Counted from the stretch's first letter, positions 14,582 through 24,016 are shown. The stretch is DNA of 64,000 bases from Cytophagales bacterium Alg240-R148 (GCA_900537185.1 LS999829.1:248275-312274), one strand, 5' to 3'. Numbers and translations: made by a program. The notes: generated from the letters alone by a model not told the origin.

Positions 14582-15628
14582 ATGAACAAGTTTACTAAAT
14601 TATTGAAAATTGAGCATGCCATTGTACAAGGTCCTTTTGGAGGCGGTTATTCGTCGGTATCCTTGGCGGGTGCAGTATCGAATGCCGGGGGCTTGGGTTC
14701 TTTTGGGGCCAACCATTTGAGCCAACAACAAATATTGGAAGTGAACCAACAACTGAAGGCAGCAACCAAGGCGCCTTATTCCATCAATTTGTGGATTAAA
14801 AACGAGCAATATGCCAAGGAATACAGCGAGCAAGATTTTGAAAAAACGAAAGCCGTTTTTCAACCATTTTTTGATGCGCTAGGAGTTGCAATGCCGGACA
14901 AACCCGAGTTGCCAACAACCCAGCAATACGAACAACAAATAGAAGCCATTTTAGAGGCCAAACCACCAGTATTCAGTTTTGTTTATGGTGTGCCAGAGGC
15001 AGCGGTGCTGCGAGCGCTCCAACAAAGGGGCATCTTTACTTTGGGCGCGGCAACCACAGTAGAGGAGGCATTGGAAATAGAAGAGGCAGGCATAGATGCG
15101 GTGGTAGCCACCGGTTTTGAAGCAGGTGGGCATCGGGTAGCATTTTTGGATGCACCAGAAAACCAGTTGATGGGTACGTTTTCGTTGGTTCCTAGGGTGG
15201 CTGATGCAGTAAACATTCCCGTTGTAGCGGCAGGAGGCGTGGCCGATCGACGCGGCATTCAAGCGGCCCGGGCATTGGGCGCAGATGCCGTCCAGATTGG
15301 TACCGCTTTTTTGGCCTGTAAAGAATCCAATGCACCAGACATCCACCGCCGAGCTTTGTTCGGCCCGGAAGCAGAAAAGACGGTGTTGACCAAATCCTTA
15401 ACAGGCCGTTTGGCCAGAGGGACCCAAGGCCAATGGGCCGAATTAACCAAAAACAGCTGGGATGATTTGGCCCCTTATCCCATTCAAGGCCTTTTCATTC
15501 GACCCTTGCGTGCGGCTGCCATTGCACAGGGCCGTACCGACTTGCTTACTTTTTGGGCGGGCCAATCGGCGCCATTGCTCAGTAAAATCGATGCCCAATC
15601 TTTGATGGAAGCCTTGACCAAGCCCTAG
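14582..15628 (+). CDS. Nitronate monooxygenase (2-nitropropane dioxygenase family)
   Basis: A 348-aa FMN-dependent TIM-barrel protein. VQGPFGGGYSSVSLAGAVSN at the N-terminus and GGLGSFG form the flavin site, TGFEAGGHR carries the family's conserved His, and VVAAGGVADRRGIQAARALG with DAVQIGTAFLA forms the phosphate-binding end. It oxidises alkyl nitronates; physiological substrate (for example propionate-3-nitronate) cannot be read from sequence. It is the last gene of the Crp/Fnr-linked group, 51 bp after the DJ-1 gene. Confidence 0.85.
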   Translation: MNKFTKLLKIEHAIVQGPFGGGYSSVSLAGAVSNAGGLGSFGANHLSQQQILEVNQQLKAATKAPYSINLWIKNEQYAKEYSEQDFEKTKAVFQPFFDALGVAMPDKPELPTTQQYEQQIEAILEAKPPVFSFVYGVPEAAVLRALQQRGIFTLGAATTVEEALEIEEAGIDAVVATGFEAGGHRVAFLDAPENQLMGTFSLVPRVADAVNIPVVAAGGVADRRGIQAARALGADAVQIGTAFLACKESNAPDIHRRALFGPEAEKTVLTKSLTGRLARGTQGQWAELTKNSWDDLAPYPIQGLFIRPLRAAAIAQGRTDLLTFWAGQSAPLLSKIDAQSLMEALTKP

Positions 15629-15655
15629 AGCTACCAGTGTTTGTTTCTACTGGGC

Positions 15656-16522
15656 CTATAAACCGTATTTTTCTTTGACTTTGTTGATGGTCGCATCGTC
15701 TGCTAGCACACCGCCCGTTTGAGAACCAAAAATCTGGTGTCCATATTTCTTTTTGTACACTCTGTCAATCAGCATTTTTAAGGGGGTGGCGGGTAGTACA
15801 CCATCTACCACTCCCGCATGTACTACAGGCAAATAGAATTCTTGGTGTTCTAAGTCGGAATGTTGGATTACAGCCCACATGCTATGTTGGTATTCTTTGC
15901 CTACTAGAGCACTTCCAATGTATTTTCCATACAGGCCATAAAGCGAATCTATAACTAGAATGTTTTGTTGGTCTATGGGCAATTGTTTTGTTATATCCGT
16001 AGTTCGGTACAATTGGTCTTGTTCTTTTAGATCTGCCATGATTTGGACTAAGCCAACATCCAGTTGGTGTTTTTGGGCATAGCCAACGGGGTCTATTTTT
16101 ACTTCCTCTTTGTTGGCCATTACTTGTGCGAATTGTTCCAGCATGGCCTCGTATTCGGCTTTGCTGAGATAACCAGCAACACTTTCGTGGCTTTGGTACA
16201 CCAATGGAAAAATCTCAGCGGTAGACTCTAAGTTTTTTTGCTGCGCCAAATAAAACTGATCCAATACCTTTTGTTTGGGCTCCTTTAATTTAATAAATGC
16301 CGTAGCGATGTTGAGGTGGTCGCCATAAACAATAGTACCACCTTTTGCTTCAATGCTGGCATAGGTGTTTTTAAGTAGATGGGTCCATTTTCTGAAGTTT
16401 TCATCAGAGATGCTGGTATCTTGTTTTGGAATAAAACCAATTTCGGTTGTAATTTTTCTTTCTGATTCATTGCTGCAAGCGATCAGGATTACAAAGATTA
16501 AAAAATAGCAGAGGTGTTTCAT
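15656..16522 (-). CDS. DUF6624-like lipoprotein
   Basis: The ATG at 16522 begins a lipoprotein signal (MKHLCYFLIFVILIAC) and gives 288 aa; the longer frame upstream adds 47 residues with no signal character. The C-terminal half has the DUF6624-like pattern: DLKEQDQLYR, LYGLYGKYIGSALVG, WAVIQHSDLEHQEFYLPVV, IDRVYKKKYGHQIFGSQ. Function is unknown. It is convergent with the nitronate monooxygenase gene and follows the 16602 gene on the minus strand. Confidence 0.6.
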   Translation of the reverse strand: MKHLCYFLIFVILIACSNESERKITTEIGFIPKQDTSISDENFRKWTHLLKNTYASIEAKGGTIVYGDHLNIATAFIKLKEPKQKVLDQFYLAQQKNLESTAEIFPLVYQSHESVAGYLSKAEYEAMLEQFAQVMANKEEVKIDPVGYAQKHQLDVGLVQIMADLKEQDQLYRTTDITKQLPIDQQNILVIDSLYGLYGKYIGSALVGKEYQHSMWAVIQHSDLEHQEFYLPVVHAGVVDGVLPATPLKMLIDRVYKKKYGHQIFGSQTGGVLADDATINKVKEKYGL

Positions 16523-16601
16523 AGTGTTGATTTTTAAGCCTGGCTTTAATAAGCGGCGTTGGTGTAAGTAAAAATTATTCGGTAGTTCATGTTTGGAACC
16601 T

Positions 16602-17819
16602 TTATCGATCTTCTGGAAAAAATATGTAAGTATCTTTTTGGGCTCGTTTTTGGCTGATATCAAAAAGGGTAATAATTGGATTTAGGTTAAAAGGTGGTCC
16701 TAGAGGCAAGTCCATTGGTGTTTGGTTAGCAAGCTGGCTTTTAACAGCGCCATAAGGTTCTTCTGCACTTAATTCTCGTTCATAAGAATGGATGGGAGTC
16801 AAATTGAAGTAATATGTGTTCTTTTCGTATATGGTGTTGGTTGTACCCGCCGAGTGTGTTTTTTCTTTAGACTCCAATAACAGCTGGCCACCAAAAAAGT
16901 AATAGGAAGTAAAGTCGCAGCCATGGTCAGAACAATAGGCCAAAGAGAAGAAACGCAGCTCCTCACCGTCCATGGCCCGTTGGTAGTGCGCTACGGTGCC
17001 TTCCTTGCCATCAACGTCAAATTCAATATTGGTAAAAGTGCCGGATGCCATGTTGTGGTTGGTGTTTTGGACTTGCTCTTGTACAAAGTCCAGCGCGCTT
17101 TGATCAGGCCTTTTTTTAATTGAGGGCAGTACCGTTTCCACTAAAGTTTCAGAGGACTCCCCTACGTAGACAGTAGCTTGTTGCCCATTAAGCGGGAGGA
17201 ACAAATCTTCAGTAACCCTTCCTGTAATGGTTATTTTGGATCCATCGGCTTGTATTATGTCGTACTTGGAGGGCCAAAAATCACTGGAAATACCGTGTTC
17301 CTGCATGCTCCAGGATAAAACGCCATCAATTTTAATTAACTCAGAATTATTTTTAATGTGTTCTATCTCCGCTTTGTTCGTATGGCGAATAGAGACATTG
17401 TTAATGCATAAGTCGTGTTCGTCCAAATATTCTAAGTACAAATAATCCACCACTACTTCTTGGCCTACCATGGATTCATTGGCACCTCCCAGGCCTTCCA
17501 ACACCATTGTGGTGCCTGCTACCTCCAGGTGAATTGTAGTAGGGCCCAGTTCCGGAATGCTGACCAGTTGAAGAATTCCTTTTATTACTACATGGTCGCC
17601 TGACTTTAATATTTTTGTAGTGTTTTCTTTTGTGGCTCGAGCCTTGGTTTCTACCACAATGGCCGTGTCTACAACATGGGCAGCAACCGGTTCTATGGAA
17701 ACACTGTCTACTTTATTTTGGACCGAATCGGTAGCGGTGGAGGACTCTGTTTTTGTATGAGAACAGGAGGACAATAAGTAAGTGAAAATGACCAATGCAA
17801 GAGGCGCCCAATGGTGCAT
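16602..17819 (-). CDS. Hypothetical envelope lipoprotein
   Basis: A 405-aa protein starting at Met 17819 (MHHWAPLALVIFTYLLSSC), giving a clean lipobox; an upstream Met adds eight residues. Ser/Thr/Val-rich linker to about residue 70, then two OB-like beta segments (GDHVVIKGILQLVSIPELG; KITITGRVTEDLFLPLNGQQ), then a beta-rich C-terminal domain (YYFNLTPIHSYERELS). I do not recognise a family. It is followed 79 bp downstream by the DUF6624-like lipoprotein gene. Confidence 0.6.
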   Translation of the reverse strand: MHHWAPLALVIFTYLLSSCSHTKTESSTATDSVQNKVDSVSIEPVAAHVVDTAIVVETKARATKENTTKILKSGDHVVIKGILQLVSIPELGPTTIHLEVAGTTMVLEGLGGANESMVGQEVVVDYLYLEYLDEHDLCINNVSIRHTNKAEIEHIKNNSELIKIDGVLSWSMQEHGISSDFWPSKYDIIQADGSKITITGRVTEDLFLPLNGQQATVYVGESSETLVETVLPSIKKRPDQSALDFVQEQVQNTNHNMASGTFTNIEFDVDGKEGTVAHYQRAMDGEELRFFSLAYCSDHGCDFTSYYFFGGQLLLESKEKTHSAGTTNTIYEKNTYYFNLTPIHSYERELSAEEPYGAVKSQLANQTPMDLPLGPPFNLNPIITLFDISQKRAQKDTYIFFPEDR

Positions 17820-18088
17820 GCCGGTGTTAGTTATTGCTGCCATTGTTGTGTTCGTTAAGTGGGTACTTATCTTCTAGCATGACCCTATTGGTACACAACA
17901 GATAACCTATCCAGAAGTTGAGGGTCTTAGGCATTTTTATATTGTTGGTTGGTTGGGTATTCATGAAGTTTTTATACTATTTTATCTTATTTAAATAAGT
18001 TCAAAACACCCACCTGAACCCCAGTTCTATCGGTTAATTGGTTGGTCTTGAATTTTTTATAGGCAAAAAACAAGCCAATGTTGGCGTT

Positions 18089-18976
18089 TCACCTTAACCC
18101 ATTGATGTCATACCTCGAAACAAAGTTCCAAATCAATTCAGACGTGCTCTGTCCTTGATAAGTGGCTTCAAACCAGGTATGGTCTCCTCCGATGTATTTG
18201 TAATGCTCCACCGAAACGGAATTTTTCCCTTGGTCATATACATAATGTTCTACTGTTTTACCTCCCGTATTGTCGCTGTTTACGGTGGGGTTGGTACTGG
18301 TATTATTGAAACCAATCCAATGCTGCAAGGTACTTTGCACAGAACTAAAGAAATTGTTTCCGTTGTATGGAATGACGCCGTCGGAGGTGCCGTGGAGATG
18401 TACTACTGGCATGGGGTGGTTTGTAGGCCCTATACATTCTAACATTGCTCCAGAAACCGATGCTACTGCAGCAAACAACTCACTTTTGTAGTTGGCCAGC
18501 CCATAGGCCATCATCCCTCCATTGGAATAGCCACTGGCATACACTCGATCCAGGTCTACCTTGTACTGAGCGGATATTGTATTGATTAAAGCGGCTACAA
18601 AGCCAACATCATCCGCAGTACTTTTATTGTCGGCACCTAACGGACACGGGTTCCAATGGGAAGTACCGTTCAAACAACTGCCTTGAGGGAAAACAAGAAT
18701 AAAGTTTTCAGTTTCTGCCAAGGTCCGCATATCGGCTTCGGCCATGAAATTACTTGCGCTACCACCGTTTCCATGAAAATTGAATAGCAATGGAACAGCA
18801 ATTGAATTGTTGTAAGAGTCTGGAATGTACAGTATGTATTCCCTTGTAAGACCGTCATGGACTAAAGTCTGTGCATTTGTATTGGAAGTGCAAGATTTTG
18901 AATTTTGCTTGACATCTTTTTTGCAACTGCACAGGAAGATCACAAGAACCGATAAAAAAAGGGTTGATTTATACAT
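18089..18976 (-). CDS. Poly(3-hydroxybutyrate) depolymerase/feruloyl esterase-like lipoprotein (LpqC family)
   Basis: A 295-aa alpha/beta hydrolase with lipobox MYKSTLFLSVLVIFLCSC. Oxyanion region FNFHGNGGSASNF, then nucleophile elbow YASGYSNGGMMAYG (Ser about residue 152), acid in HGTSDGVIPY (Asp about 200) and His in IGGDHTWF (about 266), so the triad is complete. The family hydrolyses short polyester or hydroxycinnamate esters. It lies alone between the lipoprotein pair and the porin operon, on the same strand. Confidence 0.8.
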   Translation of the reverse strand: MYKSTLFLSVLVIFLCSCKKDVKQNSKSCTSNTNAQTLVHDGLTREYILYIPDSYNNSIAVPLLFNFHGNGGSASNFMAEADMRTLAETENFILVFPQGSCLNGTSHWNPCPLGADNKSTADDVGFVAALINTISAQYKVDLDRVYASGYSNGGMMAYGLANYKSELFAAVASVSGAMLECIGPTNHPMPVVHLHGTSDGVIPYNGNNFFSSVQSTLQHWIGFNNTSTNPTVNSDNTGGKTVEHYVYDQGKNSVSVEHYKYIGGDHTWFEATYQGQSTSELIWNFVSRYDINGLR

Positions 18977-19096
18977 TTTTTAACCTTTTTGGGATATAAA
19001 CAATATAACCACCTTTTCAAGGAAATTCAAATTTGCCTATTACGCCCGCTCCAAAACTTGGTTGGTCCAAAGGACAGTTGGTTACTCTTATCGATA

Positions 19097-20503
19097 TCAA
19101 AATTTGTATTGAATGGTGGTTGCTAGGAAAAACACATTCTTTCCCGCACCAGTAGCTTGGATATATTTACCAGCTTCGACATAGGACATAAAAGTCAAAA
19201 AACTTAGGTTGTTGTTGGCGATGAAAAAGATGTCCAGACCGTATTGAGTGCCAATTGGGTATGAATCACTTGTTGCCCCTGGCATGGGGCGAACCTGTGT
19301 CATTCCGGGCGTATAAGTTCCGTCTTTGGTACTGGTTCGAGAAAGCCAATACCACCGAAAGTTTATAAAAAGTTTTTCAATTGGTTGTAAGCCAAAAGTA
19401 GGTCGGAGGTGGGCAATATTGCTGGGGCCTTGTGGGATGGCCAAACCATATACTGGTTTGGGGTAGAGCGGGTCGTAGGTGTTCAATTGGGTATCGTTGT
19501 TGTCATAGTCTCCAGAAACATAACTTGCGCCAAGACCTACCATGGGTTTCCAAGGTAGGGTAGTAAAAACATGCCTAATTTCGCCGGTGAAATTGAAAGC
19601 ATTGATGTTCAGTGCATTAAATTTTCCGGTTTGGTACATCATCTCTGCTTCGTAAAAAAGACTTTGGCCATGTTGCCACAGACGTCCGCCAAAAGTGTGT
19701 CTCGTTTGATTTCCAGATTGGTAATTATAAGCGCGGCGTTCTGAATACAACCCGAGATAATAGAGGTCCAGGTGGTTTTTCTTGTTCTTTTTAAAGGAGG
19801 AGTAGGCACCCCAAATGGCCTCTTGGGTATGGGTATTGTCAAATACATGCGGGTGGATGATTACGGGAGTTGCTGCGAGCACTTGAAGGTCGTAATTGGC
19901 ACCTTGTTGCAGATAGGTTATGCCATCGAATGGCAACCGGTTGTTGGGGCCTTCTCTTGCTGAAACGACAAGACCATTGCCGAAATCATATTCTTGCCTA
20001 CCCAACCTTATTCTATTCTTATTTTCATTGCCGACTTGGCCTATGTTTAGATCAACAAAGGCTTGGTGCAAGCCCAGGCCATCTTCTATTATTTCGGGAA
20101 TTTGAGGGTTGGGGTTGCCAAATTCTAAGGTGTTATTGAGTTGGGTGAAAACCCGCAATCGCTTGCTAATGTGTACGTCCATGTGCAGCATTAGCCGATG
20201 TTGTAATACGCCATTTGGATCTTGCACGTGGCCGGGTGGTAAATCTCCAAAATTGGAGTTGTGTCTTAATTCGAACCATTCTCGGATTTCTCCTCCAAAA
20301 GAAATAGTAGCTTGTCCACTTTTAGAGAGTGGTATATATTTAAACTTTTCCGTACCCTTTTTAACAATGGTATCTTGGTTTAAATAGCTAAAGTCATCGT
20401 TGTACCGCAATTGGTGAATTGGACCGAACTGCGCGTTGGAAGCTATTGGAATGCCTAGGACTACGAGAGATAGGAGGAGTAGTTTCAGATGGGATTGGCG
20501 CAT
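19097..20503 (-). CDS. Alginate-export-type outer-membrane porin
   Basis: A 468-aa protein with signal peptide ending SNAQ. Hallmarks of the Alginate_exp family: SFGGEIREWFELRHNSNFG near the N-terminus, RVFTQLNNTLEFG, HQAFVDLN, RIRLGRQEYDFGNG, then many barrel strands to the C-terminal TTIQYKF aromatic end. It is probably an 18-stranded anion-selective barrel. It is last in the minus-strand set pirin - 182-aa protein - cysteine hydrolase - porin (65 bp after the hydrolase), suggesting uptake or efflux of the compound handled by those enzymes. Confidence 0.8.
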   Translation of the reverse strand: MRQSHLKLLLLSLVVLGIPIASNAQFGPIHQLRYNDDFSYLNQDTIVKKGTEKFKYIPLSKSGQATISFGGEIREWFELRHNSNFGDLPPGHVQDPNGVLQHRLMLHMDVHISKRLRVFTQLNNTLEFGNPNPQIPEIIEDGLGLHQAFVDLNIGQVGNENKNRIRLGRQEYDFGNGLVVSAREGPNNRLPFDGITYLQQGANYDLQVLAATPVIIHPHVFDNTHTQEAIWGAYSSFKKNKKNHLDLYYLGLYSERRAYNYQSGNQTRHTFGGRLWQHGQSLFYEAEMMYQTGKFNALNINAFNFTGEIRHVFTTLPWKPMVGLGASYVSGDYDNNDTQLNTYDPLYPKPVYGLAIPQGPSNIAHLRPTFGLQPIEKLFINFRWYWLSRTSTKDGTYTPGMTQVRPMPGATSDSYPIGTQYGLDIFFIANNNLSFLTFMSYVEAGKYIQATGAGKNVFFLATTIQYKF

Positions 20504-20567
20504 ACTAAAATTTGTATAGTTGTAGGATAGGAACAGCCACCTGCGTAGCTGTCCCGTTGTTTTTTTA

Positions 20568-21296
20568 TTAATATTTTCCCGCGAAAGGATAGAAGTGTTG
20601 CATCATGATCTCTACAAAACCACCCTTGGTTTGTTCTCCTTGAAAGGCCTTTGGGTTGGTATAGCTGCGCAGCATTTCTGCTCCTGCCCCTTCCCATGTA
20701 AAAGGAATGGCCCCTGCCTGAACCATTCTATCCACGGCCATATCGTGGGCCATTGTGGTAGCGTCTCCCATGGTGTCGGTTAAAATATAAACTTCGTACC
20801 CATCTTGTAGGGCATCCAATGCGGTATAGGTAGGGCAACCCGATGTCCAAAGCCCAGTGATTAATATTTTCTTGCGTCCGGTTTTTTTCACGGCTTCAAC
20901 AAGCGCTTTGTTTTGCCAGGCATTTAATGAAACCCTATCTATATTTTTTACAGATGGTTGGATATGGCTTTTTATTGAATCTACTGTTGAAGCACTTCCA
21001 GCCATTTCAACCCCAATAGTAGACTCTATTACCGGAACACCAAACAAGTTGGCCGTTTTGATCATCCCTTGGATGTTGTTGACCATTACATTTTGATCGA
21101 TGTTGCGAACTACTTTAATTAAATCGGGTTGCCAATCAATTACCAACAATACGGTGTTCTCTCCAGTCAATAAATTGTCTTTCTTTGGGTCTTTGGGAAC
21201 AAAATTGGCATCAGGAGTTTGCGCATGGCTGGTCCAGGTTACCAATAGAATTAGGCTAGCAGTTGCTAGGAAATTTAGAAATATTGAATTTTTCAT
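20568..21296 (-). CDS. Exported isochorismatase-like cysteine hydrolase
   Basis: A 242-aa protein with an N-terminal signal (ending SHAQ). The isochorismatase fold has the catalytic Asp in LLVIDWQPDL and the catalytic Cys in TGLWTSGCPTYTALDA, followed by GYEVYILTDTMGDAT. Members hydrolyse amides or isochorismate-type ethers. A signal peptide is less usual. It lies within the MarR-linked operon, 40 bp after the 182-aa protein gene. Confidence 0.8.
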   Translation of the reverse strand: MKNSIFLNFLATASLILLVTWTSHAQTPDANFVPKDPKKDNLLTGENTVLLVIDWQPDLIKVVRNIDQNVMVNNIQGMIKTANLFGVPVIESTIGVEMAGSASTVDSIKSHIQPSVKNIDRVSLNAWQNKALVEAVKKTGRKKILITGLWTSGCPTYTALDALQDGYEVYILTDTMGDATTMAHDMAVDRMVQAGAIPFTWEGAGAEMLRSYTNPKAFQGEQTKGGFVEIMMQHFYPFAGKY

Positions 21297-21336
21297 TTTA
21301 ATGGTATTTGTGTGTTTATTTTAATTGCAATTGTTT

Positions 21337-21870
21337 TTACTTGGTTTCCCTAGCGGTTTTTAAGGATTTTTGAAGGAGCGGAATCACTTCTTGTTCATAA
21401 GGGGTTTCTACAATCTGAACACCATTGCCTTGCAGTTCATACACCAAGGCTTTGTATTGCTCTAGATCCCAGTTTTTGGTGTCGTAGTTGCCACCCGGAA
21501 TTGGCTGTTTAGCAGCACTCCATCGGCAGGCACCTGGTGCAAAGAATACCACAGACCACTTTTTTGACTTCAGCTGTTCAATGAATGTAACGTCGTCTGT
21601 GGTTGGTACGTACTGTGCATTTCCAATAAGCGGAGGCACTATTTTAGAGAATTGTAGAGAGAGTGCAGGGTCACAGCCCCTCGCCAAAATACTTTTGTTG
21701 GAATGGTCGGTTGTTGCGGTTTTATTTTGAATCAGTTCGTTCATCATAGTTTTATTGCTCATGATCGTATGGTTTTTTGTGTTGTTAATTGATTGTGCAT
21801 TGCATAGCAGCGTTGTTGTTATGGTAAGTATCAAGGCCATCTTTTGAAGATGGATTATAGACTGTTTCAT
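21337..21870 (-). CDS. Hypothetical exported protein of the pirin operon
   Basis: About 177 aa from Met 21870 (KQSIIHLQKMALILTITTTL), which gives a signal-like N-terminus; a Met five codons earlier would overlap the pirin stop. The mature part has two Cys (ARGCDPALSLQFSK; FFAPGACRWSAAKQP) and ends in a helical segment. I recognise no family. Gene order between pirin and an isochorismatase-like hydrolase suggests a role in the same pathway. Confidence 0.6.
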   Translation of the reverse strand: MKQSIIHLQKMALILTITTTLLCNAQSINNTKNHTIMSNKTMMNELIQNKTATTDHSNKSILARGCDPALSLQFSKIVPPLIGNAQYVPTTDDVTFIEQLKSKKWSVVFFAPGACRWSAAKQPIPGGNYDTKNWDLEQYKALVYELQGNGVQIVETPYEQEVIPLLQKSLKTARETK

Positions 21871-21874
21871 TTTT

Positions 21875-22729
21875 TTACTGTTCAATAACGCCGAATTTGC
21901 CTTGCTGATAATCTATGTGTGCTTGTTGAATTTCTTCTTCCGTGTTCATTACAAATGGCCCACCATAAACGACTGGTTCGTTGATGGGTATGCCAGCTAG
22001 AATTAATGCTTGCGAGTTGGCCTCCATTTGTAGGTTTACCTCAGAACCTTCTTGGGTTAATTGTGCCAAATGCGTAGAAAGGATGGGTGTACCCGCTACC
22101 GATGCGCTTCCTTCCATGACATATACCATTACTTTGGTTGGCCCATCAAAAGTGCCAACGGTAATTGTGCCAGCTTCTTTCGAAATAACATGCCCTATTT
22201 GGGTGGGAGCCAGTGTGTTAATTGGTCCTGTGAGTCCTCCAAGAGCACCAGAAATTACTCTAAGCTTGGTTCCGCCGTCCTCTAAATAAGGAATGGCATG
22301 GTCGGACACATTGTGGATGCCCGGTGTGGACATCTTTTGATCTTTGGGGTTGTTGATCCAAAGTTGTATCTCGTGAAAGCGTTCGGTCTTTTCATCCGAG
22401 AACATGCTGCCACCATGTACAATACCCGAACCGGCATTCATGCGCTGTACGGCACCGCTGTTGAGCTGAACACGGTTGCCCAAGGAGTCTCTGTGGTTCA
22501 TTTTTCCTTCAAAAACAAACGTTAGTGTTTCAAACCCTCGGTGCGGATGGTCATGTCCTTCCCCGGTTAATTGCCAGTCGGCTCCAACTTTTTGAGGGCC
22601 GATGTGGTCGAGCATAAGAAATGGATCCGAATCTTTAAATGTTGGGGTAGGAAATGCCCTTTGTCCAATGACCCCGGGAATCAAACCAGTGATATCCGAA
22701 GGGGCTTGTATTTTTTCTATTTTTTTCAT
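21875..22729 (-). CDS. Pirin family protein
   Basis: A 284-aa bicupin. The metal-binding N-terminal cupin shows DPFLMLDHIGPQ and GHDHPHRGFETLTFVFEG (His-x-His...Glu), and MNAGSGIVHGG is present. The C-terminal cupin is degenerate, as usual. Pirins are Fe-binding proteins, some with quercetinase activity. It is the first gene of a four-gene operon, with a TTGTATATACAA palindrome 14 bp before its start. Confidence 0.85.
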   Translation of the reverse strand: MKKIEKIQAPSDITGLIPGVIGQRAFPTPTFKDSDPFLMLDHIGPQKVGADWQLTGEGHDHPHRGFETLTFVFEGKMNHRDSLGNRVQLNSGAVQRMNAGSGIVHGGSMFSDEKTERFHEIQLWINNPKDQKMSTPGIHNVSDHAIPYLEDGGTKLRVISGALGGLTGPINTLAPTQIGHVISKEAGTITVGTFDGPTKVMVYVMEGSASVAGTPILSTHLAQLTQEGSEVNLQMEANSQALILAGIPINEPVVYGGPFVMNTEEEIQQAHIDYQQGKFGVIEQ

Positions 22730-22742
22730 GTCGTTACTATTG

Positions 22743-22754
22743 TTGTATATACAA
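22743..22754. promoter_or_regulatory. Palindromic operator before the pirin operon
   Basis: TTGTATATACAA, a perfect 12-bp palindrome within ATTGTTGTATATACAAT, lies 14 bp upstream of the pirin start. A near-identical palindrome (TTGTATGTACAA in ATTGTTGTATGTACAAT) lies just before the MarR start. The shared sequence and position suggest one repressor, most likely the MarR protein. Confidence 0.65.
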
Positions 22755-22783
22755 TCATTAGGGCCAATAAAATGTCTTTCATA

Positions 22784-23347
22784 TTAGCCGTTGGCAATTT
22801 CTGCAGACGATTTTTCCATGGCACTTTCTAGATTGTTTAAGGCTATTTTAAAGTTTTCTAATAGGCCTAGATCCGAAATTCCTTCTTCCTCTTTGAAATT
22901 TTGATAAAAAGAAGGAAGAGAGAAGGTTCCTTGAACAATGGCTCCTTGGTAGGGAAAAGTCATTTTTGCGGAAGATAAAACACCCATTCCGCCTCTTGCA
23001 CCGGGCGAGGTGGCCAACAATAGAGCAGGTGTATTTTCCCATATTGTTCCTTCTAATCTAGAAACCCAGTCCACAATGTTTTTAAAGGCGGCAGTATAAC
23101 TGCCATTGTGCTCTGCAAAGGATATAACAACCCCATCTGCGGCTAGGATTTTATTCTTGAACTCTTGTGCCAGTCGGGGGATTCCGGATTCATTTTCTCT
23201 ATCCACACTGTAGATCGGCATTTCAAAATCATTGAGGTCCAATGTTTCTACTTGGGCCTTATTGGTTTGGTTGGCTGCCCAGGTAGCCAATTTTTTATTG
23301 ATGGAATTTTGACTGTTGCTAGCACCTATGGCGACGATCGTTTTCAT
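22784..23347 (-). CDS. NADPH-dependent FMN reductase (azoreductase/quinone reductase-like)
   Basis: A 187-aa flavodoxin-like protein. Phosphate loop AIGASNSQNSINKKLA, then LDLNDFEMPIYSVDRE, GVVISFAEHNGSYTAAFKNI with DWVSR, and ALLLATSPGARGGMG, all typical of NADPH-dependent FMN reductases acting on quinones, azo dyes or chromate. It overlaps the upstream marR-type gene by 4 bp (ATGA), so both are one transcript. Confidence 0.85.
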   Translation of the reverse strand: MKTIVAIGASNSQNSINKKLATWAANQTNKAQVETLDLNDFEMPIYSVDRENESGIPRLAQEFKNKILAADGVVISFAEHNGSYTAAFKNIVDWVSRLEGTIWENTPALLLATSPGARGGMGVLSSAKMTFPYQGAIVQGTFSLPSFYQNFKEEEGISDLGLLENFKIALNNLESAMEKSSAEIANG

Positions 23348-23769
23348 AATTGTTCTCCTTTTAATTTTATTATTAATGACTTTAATTGTACAAGTTCTTG
23401 GCTGGATAGGTTTCCGCGCATTGGCGTGTGAAAGTTGGATACTTTTTGATTCAAACCTTCTAAAAACTCTTTTCCTTTTTGAGTTATGCTAATGTCCATT
23501 TTTCTGCGATTGGAAGGACACACAACTCGAGTGACCAATCCTTTTACCAAAAGCCTGTCTACTATTCTAGTAACATTGCTGGTTCGTTGTACCATCTGTT
23601 CTTGAATTTCTTGTACGGTTATGGGCTTGTCATTGCTTCCCTTCAGAATTTTTAATACGTTGAACTGCGGTTCGGTTGTGTCGTATTCTTTTAACTCAAT
23701 AGAGATTTGATCCGTGATCCAATGGCCTGTACATATGATTTGGTAAATAGATTCGTAGTATTTATTCAT
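23344..23769 (-). CDS. MarR family transcriptional regulator
   Basis: A 141-aa winged-helix regulator: TTEPQFNVLKILKGSNDKPI, VQEIQEQMVQRTSNVTRIVD recognition helix, RLLVKGLVTRVVCPSNRRKM wing. Start Met 23769 was chosen because the longer frame (to 23823) would read through the operator palindrome at 23781-23792. It probably represses itself with the FMN reductase and the divergently placed pirin operon in response to a phenolic or electrophilic ligand. Confidence 0.85.
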   Translation of the reverse strand: MNKYYESIYQIICTGHWITDQISIELKEYDTTEPQFNVLKILKGSNDKPITVQEIQEQMVQRTSNVTRIVDRLLVKGLVTRVVCPSNRRKMDISITQKGKEFLEGLNQKVSNFHTPMRGNLSSQELVQLKSLIIKLKGEQL

Positions 23770-23780
23770 CGCTACAATTG

Positions 23781-23792
23781 TTGTATGTACAA
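23781..23792. promoter_or_regulatory. Palindromic operator before the MarR gene
   Basis: TTGTATGTACAA in the context ATTGTTGTATGTACAAT, 12 bp upstream of the chosen MarR start. It matches the pirin operator at 22743-22754 except for one base in the 12-mer, and also in the flanking ATTG. This indicates autoregulation and a two-operon regulon. Confidence 0.65.
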
Positions 23793-23860
23793 TAGTAACG
23801 GAATTAAATTTAATAAGTTCCATTTTTCACTATTTTTTTAATTATTGTTTTCTTTTTTCT

Positions 23861-24016
23861 TCGTTTTTCATTTTTGGATGCCCAAAAACGAAACAAAAAA
23901 GCATTTCCAATTTAATTAGCCCTCGGCTTGCCCCATGACATCCTCCGCTCAAGCCAGCCCCGGCAGCAACACGGCCATCCTCCCTCAGGCCTCTAGAAAT
24001 TGAAAACCAGCGCGCA
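23861..24016. repeat. Dispersed repeat module D, copy 2
   Basis: Contains CCCATGACATCCTCCGCTCA, GGCAGCAACACGGCCATCCT and CTCAGGCCTCTAGAAATTGA, near-identical to the next copy at 24240-24320 and similar to 11600-11715. A short inverted TTCGTTTTT/AAAAACGAA pair precedes it. No gene is present between 23824 and 24391. Confidence 0.75.
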
